A stretch of DNA of 64,000 nucleotides from contig NZ_JAFKRH010000031.1 of assembly GCF_019038465.1 (NCBI RefSeq), positions 248,001-312,000 of the forward strand. The letters run 5' to 3'. The notes below the pieces were generated by a model, which was not told where the DNA came from, searched no databases, and saw nothing but the letters and a program-made list of their open reading frames with translations. A program made the position numbers and the translations under genes. The first letter of the stretch is position 1; each line of letters begins with the position of its first letter. This document shows positions 8,903-19,687 of this stretch, one piece after another. Origin of the DNA: Synechococcus sp. CCY 0621 (GTDB lineage Bacteria; Cyanobacteriota; Cyanobacteriia; PCC-6307; Cyanobiaceae).

Positions 8903-9323
8903 GCAGGCTGGTGGGGGCGACCCGCTCGTAGACAGCCGGGGTGCGGAAGCGGCCATAGGCCCCGCTCTGGCGGAACCAGCTTGCCCCTTCCACCTCCTGC
9001 AGATCGTGGGGCCGCAGCCCCCAGCGACGCTCCAGGTAGGCGGCCGCAGCGTCCGTATCGAAGCTGGGTTGGCCCCAGGCCACAACGGCCAGGGCCAGGG
9101 CCCGGATCCTCACAGCACCGGCGGGACTCTCCTGGATGTCCTCCTCCAGCAGAAAGGTGCGGAAGTCACCCTGGCTCTCCTCTTCCAGGGGGTACTTCTG
9201 CAGATAAAGAGCCCTGGCACGGGGGAAGATGGGGCCCGGGGCGCGGGCCAGGAGGCGCTCGAACGACGACTGGAAGTTCGGAAGCTCGCTGATCACGGCG
9301 GCGGATGGACGTTGCACCAGCAT
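8847..9323 (-). CDS. Hypothetical protein, 158 aa
   Basis: A soluble protein I do not recognise. The N-terminal two thirds (ELPNFQSSFERLLARAPGP onward, acidic middle FRTFLLEEDIQES) have ordinary protein composition, with an AYLERRWGLRPHDL helix. The last 30 residues are Ser/Pro-rich and overlap the DUF2103 gene, so the C-terminus is the least certain part. It is divergent from the nitroreductase gene. The codon pattern is consistent with a real gene but no motif proves it. Confidence 0.5.
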   Translation of the reverse strand: MLVQRPSAAVISELPNFQSSFERLLARAPGPIFPRARALYLQKYPLEEESQGDFRTFLLEEDIQESPAGAVRIRALALAVVAWGQPSFDTDAAAAYLERRWGLRPHDLQEVEGASWFRQSGAYGRFRTPAVYERVAPTSLLSSSADPRPPAADPGSGA

Positions 9324-9370
9324 GCCTGCCTGGTGAGCCCGCCATGATGCGGATCCCCAGCCACGTTCCC

Positions 9371-10018
9371 ATGGCCTTCACCCCTGAGGACCTCGCCGGA
9401 GCCCTGCGCTGGCGCTACGCCACCAAGAGTTTCCAGGCCGGAGCCAGGATTCCATCAGCCACCTGGTCGGCCCTTGAAGACACCCTGGTGCAGAGCCCTT
9501 CCAGCTACGGGCTGCAGCCCTGGAAGTTTCTGGTGATCGAGGACCCAACCCTGCGCGCGACCCTGAAACCCCACTCCTGGGACCAGACCCAGATCACGGA
9601 CTGCTCCCACCTGGTGGTCTTTCTGGTCCGCCGGACGATCGAGGAGGCCGATCTGGATCGGCTGATCCAGGCCACGGCCGACGCCAGGGGGCTGGACCCC
9701 GAGCAGCTGGCCCCGTATCGGGCGATGATGGCCAAGGATCTGATCCATGGCCCCCGCAGCGCGGTGATCGATCGCTGGGCGAGCAACCAGGTGTACATCG
9801 CCCTCGGCACCTTTCTGACGGCGGCGGCGCTGCTGTCCGTGGACACCTGCCCGATCGAAGGCTTTTCCCCGGCCGATTACGACAGGATTCTCAAGCTGGA
9901 AACCAGCCCCTACCGAAGTTGTGTTGTCTGTGCGGCGGGCTACCGCGATCCCGAGGACCGCTATGCAGCCCTCGCGAAGGTGCGTTACTCAGCAGAGGAT
10001 CTGATCGAGACGCTCTGA
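9371..10018 (+). CDS. NAD(P)H-dependent nitroreductase family oxidoreductase
   Basis: FMN-dependent oxidoreductase of the nitroreductase (NfsB-like) family, 215 residues from ATG 9371; ATGs at 9344/9347 would add eight or nine residues. Signatures are LRWRYATKSFQAG with the FMN-phosphate Arg/Lys set, the SSYGLQPWKFLVIED block and the C-terminal VVCAAGYRDPEDRYA flavin loop. The physiological substrate is unknown; members reduce quinones, nitro compounds or flavins. An AT-containing inverted repeat (TGATCAA...TTGATCA, 10016-10035) overlaps its stop codon but has no T run. Confidence 0.9.
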   Translation: MAFTPEDLAGALRWRYATKSFQAGARIPSATWSALEDTLVQSPSSYGLQPWKFLVIEDPTLRATLKPHSWDQTQITDCSHLVVFLVRRTIEEADLDRLIQATADARGLDPEQLAPYRAMMAKDLIHGPRSAVIDRWASNQVYIALGTFLTAAALLSVDTCPIEGFSPADYDRILKLETSPYRSCVVCAAGYRDPEDRYAALAKVRYSAEDLIETL

Positions 10019-10044
10019 TCAAAACCCGTTGATCAAAGCAGAAA

Positions 10045-10230
10045 GGGGTGGACCGCCGTGCCGTCTTGCCCCAGTGTTCGACCTGGATGAACCAGGTGGG
10101 GAGTCAGGGGCGGGGCTTCGTTTCCGGCCGTGAAGCCGGTATACGTTGCCGTCGCTGAAGACTCCCCGCGTCGAAAGGGAGTCAGATCAGAAAACTGTGA
10201 AAGGCAGTCACCAACACAGCAGTCCGAACC
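10045..10230 (-). ncRNA. ssaA: Candidate 6S RNA beside purK
   Basis: The 216-base gap after purK holds a strongly folded element of the size of cyanobacterial 6S RNA (about 185 nt). The two ends pair over 11 positions: GGACTGCTGTG (10225 to 10215) with CACGGCGGTCC (10060 to 10050). Two of these pairs are U-G on the minus strand but would be C-A mismatches on the plus strand, so the RNA reads on the minus strand, as purK does. Internal hairpins include ACCTGG/CCAGGT, GGCTTC/GAAGCC and an apical GGGGAGTC/GACTCCCC stem. 6S RNA binds RNA polymerase holoenzyme and is known to lie next to purK in several cyanobacteria. The exact ends are estimates. Confidence 0.72.
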
Positions 10231-10234
10231 CATC

Positions 10235-11512
10235 CTAAGTGGGTTGGTCCGGCAGCGGCCAGATGGCCCGCACCTCCGCCAGCCGGCGCTGTTTCTCCAG
10301 CTCACGCTCGGTGTCGTTGCGGCCCTCGAGCAGCAGGGTGAGGTGGCCCAGCTTGCGGCCGGCCCCGCCGCCTTGCTTGCCGTACCAGTGCAGGTGGGCG
10401 CCGGGAAGCGCCTCAAGGGCGCGGCGCCGTTCCAGCTGGTCGGCATCGCCTCCCTCCGGCGCCAGCAGGTTGACCATCAGGGCACCGGGCACCACGGCGT
10501 CGGTGCTGCCCATCGGCAGCCCGGCGACGATGCGCACCTGCTGGGAGAACTGGCTGGTGCGGCAGGCCTCGATCGTCAGGTGGCCGGAGTTGTGGGTGCG
10601 GGGGGCCAGCTCGTTGACCTGCAGGCCCGAGGGCCCGTAGAAGAACTCGATCGACAGCACGCCCACGTAGTCGAGGGCGGTGAGCAGGGAAGCGGCCACG
10701 TTGCGGGCGAACACCTCGACCCGGTGATCCACCGGCGCAGGGAAGAGCACCCAGTCGCAGACACGGCGGTGCTGGTGCGTCTGCACCAAGGGATAGCAAG
10801 CCACCGTGCCGTGCTGGTCGCGACAGGCCACCAGCGCCAGCTCCTGCTCGAAGCGCACCAGCTCCTCGAGGATCCAGTCGTCGGGGACGACCCTGGCGAG
10901 CAGCGCCTCCAGTGCGGCCAGGTCGGCCACGGGCACCGTGCCCCGGCCGTCGTAGCCCCCGCGGCTGGCCTTGGCCATCATCGGGAAGTCAAAACCCTGG
11001 GGCAGGCGGGGAGCGGCTGGCGAGGGGAGGGAACGGGGCAGTGTCGGCGGCATCAAGGCCTGCCCCCCATCCGCTGGGGTGGAGGAGGGCTGGAACACAT
11101 CGGCCAGGGGGAACCAACGGGGGGACGGCAGGTGCAGCTCGGCCAGAAGGCGCCGCTGGCCCGCCTTGTTCACCAGGGGCTGGAGGGCGTCAAGGCCTGG
11201 CAGGAACTGGAGGCCAGGCCCCTCAAGCGCCCGTAGGGCCTCCAGGGGAATCCACTCGTTTTCGAAGCTGATGGCGTGGCAACGGCTGGCCAGCTCCCGG
11301 GTGGCGGCCACGTCATCGACGGGGGCCAGGACCACACTGGCCGCCTCGCGGGTGGCCGGATCGTCGGCGCCGGGGGTCTGCACATGCAGGGCGACGCCAA
11401 GGTCCCGGGCGGCATGGGCCAGCATCCAGGCCAGCTGGCCGCCCCCCACGATGCCGATGGCATCGATCGCAGCGGGTTCTGTCTGGGGATCGGTGTCAGG
11501 GATGGTCTGCAC
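10235..11512 (-). CDS. purK: N5-carboxyaminoimidazole ribonucleotide synthase
   Basis: ATP-grasp enzyme of purine synthesis that turns AIR, ATP and bicarbonate into N5-CAIR. The 425-residue protein shows GIVGGGQLAWML at the N-terminus (PurK-type nucleotide fold), SFENEWIPLEAL, MAKASRGGYDGRGT (the ATP-grasp loop) and the metal-site region LSIEFFYG with NELAPRTHNSGH. It is longer than E. coli PurK (about 355 aa) because of a Pro/Ser-rich insert at about residues 150-185 and a C-terminal extension. The candidate 6S RNA begins right after its TAG on the same strand. Confidence 0.95.
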   Translation of the reverse strand: MQTIPDTDPQTEPAAIDAIGIVGGGQLAWMLAHAARDLGVALHVQTPGADDPATREAASVVLAPVDDVAATRELASRCHAISFENEWIPLEALRALEGPGLQFLPGLDALQPLVNKAGQRRLLAELHLPSPRWFPLADVFQPSSTPADGGQALMPPTLPRSLPSPAAPRLPQGFDFPMMAKASRGGYDGRGTVPVADLAALEALLARVVPDDWILEELVRFEQELALVACRDQHGTVACYPLVQTHQHRRVCDWVLFPAPVDHRVEVFARNVAASLLTALDYVGVLSIEFFYGPSGLQVNELAPRTHNSGHLTIEACRTSQFSQQVRIVAGLPMGSTDAVVPGALMVNLLAPEGGDADQLERRRALEALPGAHLHWYGKQGGGAGRKLGHLTLLLEGRNDTERELEKQRRLAEVRAIWPLPDQPT

Positions 11513-11587
11513 CCTGCAAGGTCATTCGAACCGTGGTCCAGCCTGCCACTAGGGCGTCAACGCCCAACCTCAGAGCCGGGAGGATCC

Positions 11588-12484
11588 TCACTGCAGGGGG
11601 TTCTCGGCGGCGAAGGCGTAGCGGAGCAGGCTGAGCAGCAGCACGATCAGGAACAGAGCAAGCCCCACGGTGCAGGCGTAGCTGATCTCCAGCTCCGAAA
11701 AAGCCTGGTCGTAGACGTAGTAGACGATCGTGCGGGTGCTGTCGGCCGGCCCCCCCTGGGTCATCAGGTACACCTCCTCGAACACCTTGGTGGCCCCGAT
11801 GGCTGAAATCACCGCCACCAGGGTGATGTAGGGCCTGAGCAGGGGCAGGGTGATGTCCAGGTGGCGGCGCCAGCCCTCGCTGCCATCCAGGGCCGCCGCC
11901 TCGTAGAGATCGGCGGAGATGCCCTGCAGGCCGGCCACGAAGATGACCATGTAGTAGCCGAGGCCCTTCCACAGGGTGACCAACATCACGGAAGGCAGGG
12001 CCAGGCCCGTGGAGGTGAGAAAACCGATCGGCATGAAGCGATCGCCCAGCAGGGCGCCGAGCCAGCCATTGACCAGACCGTTTTCCGCATAGAGCCAGCG
12101 GAAGGCGATCGCCGCCACCACCAGGGACACCAGCACCGGGGTATAGAAGGCGCCGCGGAACCAGTGGATGCCCGGCAGCTGGCGGTTGACCAGCACCGCC
12201 AGGCCGAGGGCCCCGAGGACGATCGGTGGCACCACCCCCACCAGATAGAGAAAGGTGGTGCCGGTCACCCGCAGCAGCATCGGATCGGCCAGCAGCCGGC
12301 GGAAGTTGGCCAGGCCCACGAAGGTGAGCGGCTCGCTCACATCCAGCCCCGTGCGGGTGAAGCTGATCACCAGGGCCATGGCCGCTGGAATCAGCACCGA
12401 CACCGCCAGCAGCAGCAGGGCGGGGGCCAGAAACGCCCAGGCAGAGCGGCCGGGTGCCGGCGCAGATGGGGTGGGTGTGGCCAT
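11588..12484 (-). CDS. Carbohydrate ABC transporter permease (MalF/UgpA type)
   Basis: Six-helix inner-membrane permease of the binding-protein-dependent sugar ABC family, 298 residues from ATG 12484. The cytoplasmic coupling (EAA) loop is clear: YEAAALDGSEGWRRHLDITLP. The closest general relatives are UgpA, MalF and cyanobacterial glucosylglycerol/trehalose permeases, so a sugar or compatible solute is likely. No second permease, binding protein or ATPase is adjacent, so the rest of the transporter lies elsewhere. A small GGGCGT-CA-ACGCCC hairpin (11552-11565) lies just beyond its stop. Confidence 0.88.
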   Translation of the reverse strand: MATPTPSAPAPGRSAWAFLAPALLLLAVSVLIPAAMALVISFTRTGLDVSEPLTFVGLANFRRLLADPMLLRVTGTTFLYLVGVVPPIVLGALGLAVLVNRQLPGIHWFRGAFYTPVLVSLVVAAIAFRWLYAENGLVNGWLGALLGDRFMPIGFLTSTGLALPSVMLVTLWKGLGYYMVIFVAGLQGISADLYEAAALDGSEGWRRHLDITLPLLRPYITLVAVISAIGATKVFEEVYLMTQGGPADSTRTIVYYVYDQAFSELEISYACTVGLALFLIVLLLSLLRYAFAAENPLQ

Positions 12485-12566
12485 CGGTGCATCCTGCCGG
12501 ACGTGGGGCGTTGCACAATCGGCAGCCAGGCTGGAAGCCACCGATGCCGTTCGATCCGCCATCACG

Positions 12567-14396
<1,830 letters not shown>

Positions 14397-14423
14397 CCTC
14401 AGCCCACCCTTGAAACCCCGTCC

Positions 14424-15566
14424 GTGCCGCAGGACCACCGCACCATCACGGTGTCCCTGAGCGCCGATCCCTATCCGATCCTGATCGGTGAGGGCCTGCT
14501 CGGCCGCCTGGGTTCCTTCCTGGTCGAGCGCGGCTTCCAGAGCGGCACCCGGGTGCTGGTGGTGACCAACCCGGAGGTGCAGGGGTTCCATGGTGCTGAA
14601 GCGCTGACGGGCCTTGAGTCCAGCGGGTTCGTGGTGCGGACCCTGGTGCTGGAGGCCGGCGAAGAACGCAAGACCCCCGCCACGGTGGCGGCGATCCACG
14701 ACGCCGCCTTCGCCCACCGCCTGGAACGGAGCTCCCTGATCGTCGCCCTGGGGGGCGGTGTGGTGGGCGACATGGCCGGATTTGCCGCCGCCACCTGGCT
14801 GCGGGGCATCGCTGTGGTGCAGGTGCCCACCACCCTGCTGGCGATGGTGGATGCCGCCATCGGCGGCAAGACGGGGGTGAACCACCCGGGGGGGAAGAAC
14901 CTGATCGGCGCCTTCCACCAACCGAAGCTGGTGCTGATCGACCCGCAGGTGCTGGTCACCTTGCCGGAGCGGGAGTTCCGCGCCGGCATGGCCGAGGTGA
15001 TCAAGTACGCCGTCATCGGCGATGAGCAGCTCTTCAACGACCTGGAGCAGGCAGCCGAGCGGGATCCCCAGGGCGGCCTGGCCAGCCGCGAAGCCATCGG
15101 GCCCGAGCTGCTGCAACGCCTGCTCGAGCGCTCCGCCGCCGCCAAGGCCCGGGTGGTGGCCGCCGACGAACGGGAAGGGGGCCTGCGGGCGATCCTCAAC
15201 TACGGCCACACCCTCGGCCATGCGGTGGAAAACCTCAGTGGCTACGGCACCTGGCTGCACGGGGAAGCGGTGGGCCTGGGCATGGTCGCCGCCGGTGACA
15301 TCGCCGTGGCGATGGGTCTGTGGGGCCAGGCGGATCAGGACAGGCAGCGCCGGCTGGTGGCGGCCGCTGGGCTGCCGATGGGCTGGCCGGCCCTCGATCC
15401 GGAAGCGGTGCTGACCTCCCTGCAGGCGGACAAGAAGGTGCGTCAGGGGAAGGTGCGCTTCGTGCTGCCCACCGGTGTGGGATCGGTCGCGATCCGCGAC
15501 GACGTCGATCCCGCCACGATCAGAGCCGCCCTGGCGGTCGCCGCTTCGAACGTGGTTGTTCGCTGA
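14424..15566 (+). CDS. aroB: 3-dehydroquinate synthase
   Basis: Second enzyme of the shikimate pathway, converting DAHP to 3-dehydroquinate with NAD and a divalent metal. It has 380 residues from a GTG start. Signatures are [13 protein letters not shown], the NAD-binding [47 protein letters not shown] and metal ligands in [12 protein letters not shown] and [10 protein letters not shown]. It follows recQ by 27 bases. Confidence 0.96.
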   Translation: MPQDHRTITVSLSADPYPILIGEGLLGRLGSFLVERGFQSGTRVLVVTNPEVQGFHGAEALTGLESSGFVVRTLVLEAGEERKTPATVAAIHDAAFAHRLERSSLIVALGGGVVGDMAGFAAATWLRGIAVVQVPTTLLAMVDAAIGGKTGVNHPGGKNLIGAFHQPKLVLIDPQVLVTLPEREFRAGMAEVIKYAVIGDEQLFNDLEQAAERDPQGGLASREAIGPELLQRLLERSAAAKARVVAADEREGGLRAILNYGHTLGHAVENLSGYGTWLHGEAVGLGMVAAGDIAVAMGLWGQADQDRQRRLVAAAGLPMGWPALDPEAVLTSLQADKKVRQGKVRFVLPTGVGSVAIRDDVDPATIRAALAVAASNVVVR

Positions 15567-15630
15567 CAGGGAAGGCGCGGGCCCCCTGGATCGGAGACCA
15601 TCACCGGAAGGTTTTTATTCCTCACGGCCC

Positions 15631-16719
15631 ATGAGCAGTCGTCCCAGCCGGTTCACCACCTTTCTGAGCCAGCCCCTGCGACGACTCGGCGCCCTGGCCA
15701 GGACCATCGGGCTCGGCGGCCGGGACGAGTCGGCCGGGCCGGAGTCATCACCCGCTCCGGATCCTTCCCCTGAGGCAGTGTCCCCACTCCCCGCCAGCCC
15801 TGCCGTGGCGGCCCCGAGCGGGGGCGGCGGAGAGGCTTCCTGGGTGGCCTTTCTGCCCCGTGATCCCCAGTGGTCCCAGGTGCGCTGGTCGATCAACCCG
15901 GCCGACAGGAGCCGGGCCCAGGCCGATGGCGCCACCCAGCTTTGCCTGCGTGTCGCCGACGTGACCGGACTCGACGGCGGTTCCACCCATCCCCACACCC
16001 TCCAGGAAGTGGTGGTCGAAAGCCAGGCCACCGAGTGGTACCTGCCAGTGCCCCTGTCCGGTCGCGACTACAGGGTGGAGCTCGGCTTCCGTAAGGGAGG
16101 CAGCGGCGGCTGGATTTCCATGGCGTTTTCCGCCACGGCCCACGTCCCCGTTCTGGACAGCCCGGCCATCAGCGTGCCCGACCCCTTCGTGGCCTTCTCC
16201 ATGCCTCCGGCGGTTGACGGCACGCCCGCTCCTGCGCCGACCGGGGAGATCATCAACGACCTGCACGAGCGGCTTTACCAGAGCGCCACCAGCCCTTGGC
16301 GCCCCCTCGGAAGGGGGTCGGAGGCGTTTCATGAGATCGATTCCGCTTCCGGTCTGTATGGCGGCGGCGACTTCTCGGCTTCCGGTGCGGGCCCCTGGGC
16401 CTCCGGCCGCAGCGGCTCCGGCATCGGCGGTGTGGCCGCTCGCCAGCGCTCCTTCTGGCTGGTCGCCGATGCCGAACTGATTGTGTACGGCGCCACTGAT
16501 CCCTCGGCCCGACTGACCATCGGCGGGGAGGAGATTCCCCTGTCGTCTGATGGCACCTTCCGGCTCCAGGTGCCCTTCCGGGATGGCCAGCAGCTCTATC
16601 CGATCGAGGCCCTGGCCGCCGACGGGGAGCAGAAGCGCAGCATCACCATGGAGTTCCGTCGCACCACCCCCCACGCCAAAGTGAACCCCAAGGCGGACGC
16701 CCAGTCGGAGTGGTTCTGA
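15631..16719 (+). CDS. DUF4912 domain protein
   Basis: A 362-residue protein with a low-complexity Pro/Ser/Ala N-terminus (about 25-70) and two DUF4912-like beta domains. The first contains WSQVRWSINPADR, LCLRVADVTGLDG and DYRVELGF. The second (about 265-350) has FWLVADAELIVYGATDPSA and a LTIGGEEIPLSSDGTFRLQ strand pair. Members of this family are often linked to carbohydrate-related or cell-surface proteins, but the function is unknown. There is no signal peptide. A Gly/Ser-rich linker lies at about 230-265. It is downstream of aroB by 64 bases. Confidence 0.75.
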   Translation: MSSRPSRFTTFLSQPLRRLGALARTIGLGGRDESAGPESSPAPDPSPEAVSPLPASPAVAAPSGGGGEASWVAFLPRDPQWSQVRWSINPADRSRAQADGATQLCLRVADVTGLDGGSTHPHTLQEVVVESQATEWYLPVPLSGRDYRVELGFRKGGSGGWISMAFSATAHVPVLDSPAISVPDPFVAFSMPPAVDGTPAPAPTGEIINDLHERLYQSATSPWRPLGRGSEAFHEIDSASGLYGGGDFSASGAGPWASGRSGSGIGGVAARQRSFWLVADAELIVYGATDPSARLTIGGEEIPLSSDGTFRLQVPFRDGQQLYPIEALAADGEQKRSITMEFRRTTPHAKVNPKADAQSEWF

Positions 16720-16786
16720 GCCGCCTGCATGGCACTGACGCAGTTACTTGGCCCTTGATAGGGGGATTGAACGGCAAGGCCGCCGA

Positions 16787-17977
16787 TCAGACGCTCGGCT
16801 GGCGCAGAAACAGGGGTGCTGGCTCAGGCCTCGGAGCCTGACCCGACACCGGTGACCCCCAGCGGAAGGCCAACCAGCGGAAGTCACCGAGCCCGGCGGG
16901 ATCCACCAGCCGCAACAGACACTCCCGCCGTTGCAACAGCTCCGCCAGCCGAGACCCCGGCTCGTGCTGAAGCGCATGCAGACGGCTGGCCAAGCCCAGC
17001 GCCAGCAGGGCCTCCCCCTGGCGGCAGCCGCCGAGGGGCCGCCAGCCTGCGGCCAGGGCCGCCGTCTCCAGGCTTTCGAGGCAGAGATGGGCCGTCAGGT
17101 CCCACAGACCAGGCTCCAGCAACGGGTTGTCACTGGCCTGCTGGCGCCGGTAGGCCATCAACGTGCCGCTGGAGCGGTGGGGAGCGTAATAGCGGCGTGC
17201 TTCGTGGGCATAATCGATCACCAGCAACCATCCCTCGCTCAGCGCTTTGCCGCAGGCGGCCAGCCAGGGCTCCAGCCCGGGATGGAGCTCCGTGCTCCAG
17301 CCCTGAGGGCGGCTTCCATCGAGGGGGAGAAGGCCGAGGGATTCCAACTGCTCAAGCACAGGCCCTTCCAGGGGCTCGGCGGCCTCCAGGCTCAGGCTGT
17401 CCCCCCGCAGAACGACCCGCTGGCGGCACCAGTGATCGTCCTGGCGCTCGATCCGCTCGATGGCGAGGGCGTCAAGCACTTCATGGGCCAGCACCACACC
17501 CCGCAGGGGAGCGCTTGCCAAGGCATCGAAATCGATCCAGCGCACCGCCAGCGGACAGGCACGGAGCCGCTGGCGCTGCCGCTGGGCCATGCCGGCATTC
17601 GGCTCCACCAGCACCAGTTCGGTGCGCCCGGCCAGTTCGGGCCAGCCGGCGTGGAGCGCCTCGGCCAATTGCTGGGCCAGGTGTCCCTCACCCGGTCCGG
17701 TCTCCACCAGGGCCAAGGGGGCCTCCGCCGGCAACAGGGCCAACCACTGGGCCACCTGGGGGGCGAGCAGCTGGGCGAAGTCAGCCCCGAGCGAGGGGGC
17801 GGTGGCGAAGTCCCCTCGGGGGCCGATGGTCAGGCGGCCGCTGCCATAGGCGCCGACCTCCGGATCATGCAGGACCCAGTCCATGTAGGCGTGGAACGGC
17901 ACCGAACCGCCCGCCGCCCGCAGCCGCTGGCCGAGCCATTCGGGTACCGGCGTGGGGCTTCGAAGGGGGGTCTGCAC
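16787..17977 (-). CDS. MidA/NDUFAF7-like SAM-dependent methyltransferase
   Basis: A 396-residue Class I methyltransferase of the COG1565 (DUF185) family; the mitochondrial member NDUFAF7 methylates an arginine in complex I. Visible are the N-terminal FHAYMDWVLHDPEVGAYGSG, GDFATAPSLGADFAQLL, the SAM-binding ALVETGPGEGHLAQQL, LAHEVLDALAIERIER and the WLLVIDYAHEARRYY block. The substrate in cyanobacteria is unknown; NDH-1 is a possible target by analogy only. It is divergent from the TPM gene, with 50 bases between the starts. Confidence 0.9.
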   Translation of the reverse strand: MQTPLRSPTPVPEWLGQRLRAAGGSVPFHAYMDWVLHDPEVGAYGSGRLTIGPRGDFATAPSLGADFAQLLAPQVAQWLALLPAEAPLALVETGPGEGHLAQQLAEALHAGWPELAGRTELVLVEPNAGMAQRQRQRLRACPLAVRWIDFDALASAPLRGVVLAHEVLDALAIERIERQDDHWCRQRVVLRGDSLSLEAAEPLEGPVLEQLESLGLLPLDGSRPQGWSTELHPGLEPWLAACGKALSEGWLLVIDYAHEARRYYAPHRSSGTLMAYRRQQASDNPLLEPGLWDLTAHLCLESLETAALAAGWRPLGGCRQGEALLALGLASRLHALQHEPGSRLAELLQRRECLLRLVDPAGLGDFRWLAFRWGSPVSGQAPRPEPAPLFLRQPSV

Positions 17978-18027
17978 GCGGCGTCAGGGTGACTCAGTGA
18001 GAATGCTGAACGATGGGAGCACGAGCG

Positions 18028-18912
18028 ATGGCGACAGGCACACCGGCAGCGGCGGGAACGCCACGGGATCACCGGGGACGCAGCTGGCGCGGTGGACTCG
18101 GACCGCGGCTGGCGGCAGGCCTGGCCACCCTCACCCTGGTGCTGGTGACCTGGCTGCTGCCGGGTCTGGGAGCTGCGGCCTACGCCGCTGACAACCCCCA
18201 GCTGTTGCCCGATCACCCAACCCCGGTGATCGACCTGGCCAAGGCCCTCACGGACGGTGAACGTGGCGAACTGGAGGCCGAACTGGAGAGCTTCGAAGCC
18301 TCCAGCGGCTGGAAGCTCAGGGTGCTGACCCAGTACGAGCGCACCCCAGGCCTGGCGGTCAAGGGCTTCTGGGACCTGGACGAGCGCAGCCTGCTGCTGG
18401 TTGCCGATCCCAGGGGCGGCAACTTGCTGAACTTCAACGTGGGCGAAGCCCTGTTCGCCCTGATGCCTCGCACCTTCTGGGTGGAACTCCAGACCCGTTA
18501 CGGCAACCAGTTCTACGTCCGTGACCACGGCGAGGACGGCTCGATCCTGTCGGCCATCCATGCCGTCAAGGGGTGCCTGGCCATCGGTGGTTGCCAGGTG
18601 GTGCCGGGCTTACCCCAGGAACAGTGGATTCTCACGCTCTGCACGTCGATCCTCGGGGGCCTGATCGTGGGGTTCGCCGCCTTCCCGCGTCAGGAGGGGC
18701 GCCGGGTCGAATGGACCTGGGTGTTGCTGCTCTCTCCCCTCTGGGTGATCCTGTTCGTGGCCCTGGGCATGGGGCCGATCATCACCCGCACCAACGACGT
18801 GCTGCCATTGCTGCGCAACGTGCTGGGGTTCCTTGGAGCTTCAGTGGTGGCCTACCTGATCGCCCAGAAAACCCTGGGCGGCGTACGCCTGCAGGGCAAG
18901 GGCGAAGGCTGA
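18028..18912 (+). CDS. TPM-domain membrane protein, Psb32-like
   Basis: A 294-residue protein with an N-terminal basic segment and a hydrophobic signal or anchor (about 27-50) ending near YAADNPQ. It then has a TPM domain (about 55-180: TPVIDLAKALTDGERGELEAEL, then WKLRVLTQYERTPG) and three C-terminal helices. TPM-domain proteins in cyanobacteria and plants include Psb32, which protects photosystem II. ATG 18028 is preferred over 18013 because GGGAG stands eight bases ahead of it. Assignment to Psb32 itself is uncertain. Confidence 0.82.
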   Translation: MATGTPAAAGTPRDHRGRSWRGGLGPRLAAGLATLTLVLVTWLLPGLGAAAYAADNPQLLPDHPTPVIDLAKALTDGERGELEAELESFEASSGWKLRVLTQYERTPGLAVKGFWDLDERSLLLVADPRGGNLLNFNVGEALFALMPRTFWVELQTRYGNQFYVRDHGEDGSILSAIHAVKGCLAIGGCQVVPGLPQEQWILTLCTSILGGLIVGFAAFPRQEGRRVEWTWVLLLSPLWVILFVALGMGPIITRTNDVLPLLRNVLGFLGASVVAYLIAQKTLGGVRLQGKGEG

Positions 18913-18940
18913 ACGCCCCGAACCGGTTCGGGAATCCTGC

Positions 18941-19687
18941 TCAGGGTGCGGTGGAAGGGCCTCCCACCCGCTCCAGCTGGCAGGAGAGGCTGGAATCGTT
19001 ACAGGCCGGAGGCAGCTGACGAATGGCGACGTCTTCCCAGACAGCGGCCGCTTCGTTACGCAGCTGGGCCAGGTTCTGCTCGTAGAAGCGGCGCAGGTCG
19101 TTGAGGCGCTTGACGGGTTGCCCATAGAAGCTGCGACCGGCCAGGGTTGGGAAGGAGGCCCACTCAGGGGCCAGACGGGCCGCCAGGTCGGGGCTCAGCT
19201 CACCCCGGTCGGCCAGGTGCAGGGCGCCGCGGCGCTGCACCAGAAACAGGGCGGCCTGGTCCTGGGACTCGGGGCCGAAGTCAGGGATGCCCATGGCGCG
19301 GGTGACCATGTCCCAGGTGAAGGGCATGAACTGGTAGGCACCTGCCGCCGCACTGGCGTAACGGGCGGTGCGCATCACCCGGTTGGGATGACGGTCGAGG
19401 GAATCGAACAGGCTGCCGCCGAAGAGGATGCGGTAACCAACCTCCTGGCCGTTGGCCCAGGTCCCTTCGGCGTAGCGGATGGTGTTGAGCAGGGCCCGGC
19501 GTTCCGGGGTGATGGCGAAGACCCGGGGCGCGGCCGGCAGTGGCGTCATCATCGCGACCCTGGCGGGGGCCACACGGGCCTCAGGGCCCAGCTGCCAGGC
19601 GAGAGAGGCCTCAGCGGCAGTGGCTGGGCCAGCAAGGCTCAGGCCAGCAAAGGCGAGGACAAGGTGACGGCGCTGAAGGTTCGGCAA
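18941..19687 (-). CDS. Exported lambda-endolysin-type muramidase (GH104-like)
   Basis: A 248-residue exported protein with a signal peptide (about 1-25, LVLAFAGLSLAGPATAAEA) and a lysozyme-fold domain like the lambda R transglycosylase. The catalytic Glu is Glu74 in TIRYAEGTWANG, followed by GYRILFGGSLF, RHPNRVMR, SAAAGAYQFMPFTWD, DFGPESQDQAALFLVQRRGAL and a C-terminal SFYGQPVKRLNDLRRFYEQ segment. It would cleave peptidoglycan glycan strands. Cellular use (wall remodelling) is more likely than phage lysis because it has a secretion signal and no phage genes are near. The start is TTG. Confidence 0.85.
   Translation of the reverse strand: MPNLQRRHLVLAFAGLSLAGPATAAEASLAWQLGPEARVAPARVAMMTPLPAAPRVFAITPERRALLNTIRYAEGTWANGQEVGYRILFGGSLFDSLDRHPNRVMRTARYASAAAGAYQFMPFTWDMVTRAMGIPDFGPESQDQAALFLVQRRGALHLADRGELSPDLAARLAPEWASFPTLAGRSFYGQPVKRLNDLRRFYEQNLAQLRNEAAAVWEDVAIRQLPPACNDSSLSCQLERVGGPSTAP

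Noticed and set aside
10045-10230. The structured RNA read on the plus strand
   Set aside because: The closing stem would contain two C-A mismatches, whereas the minus strand has U-G pairs at the same positions.
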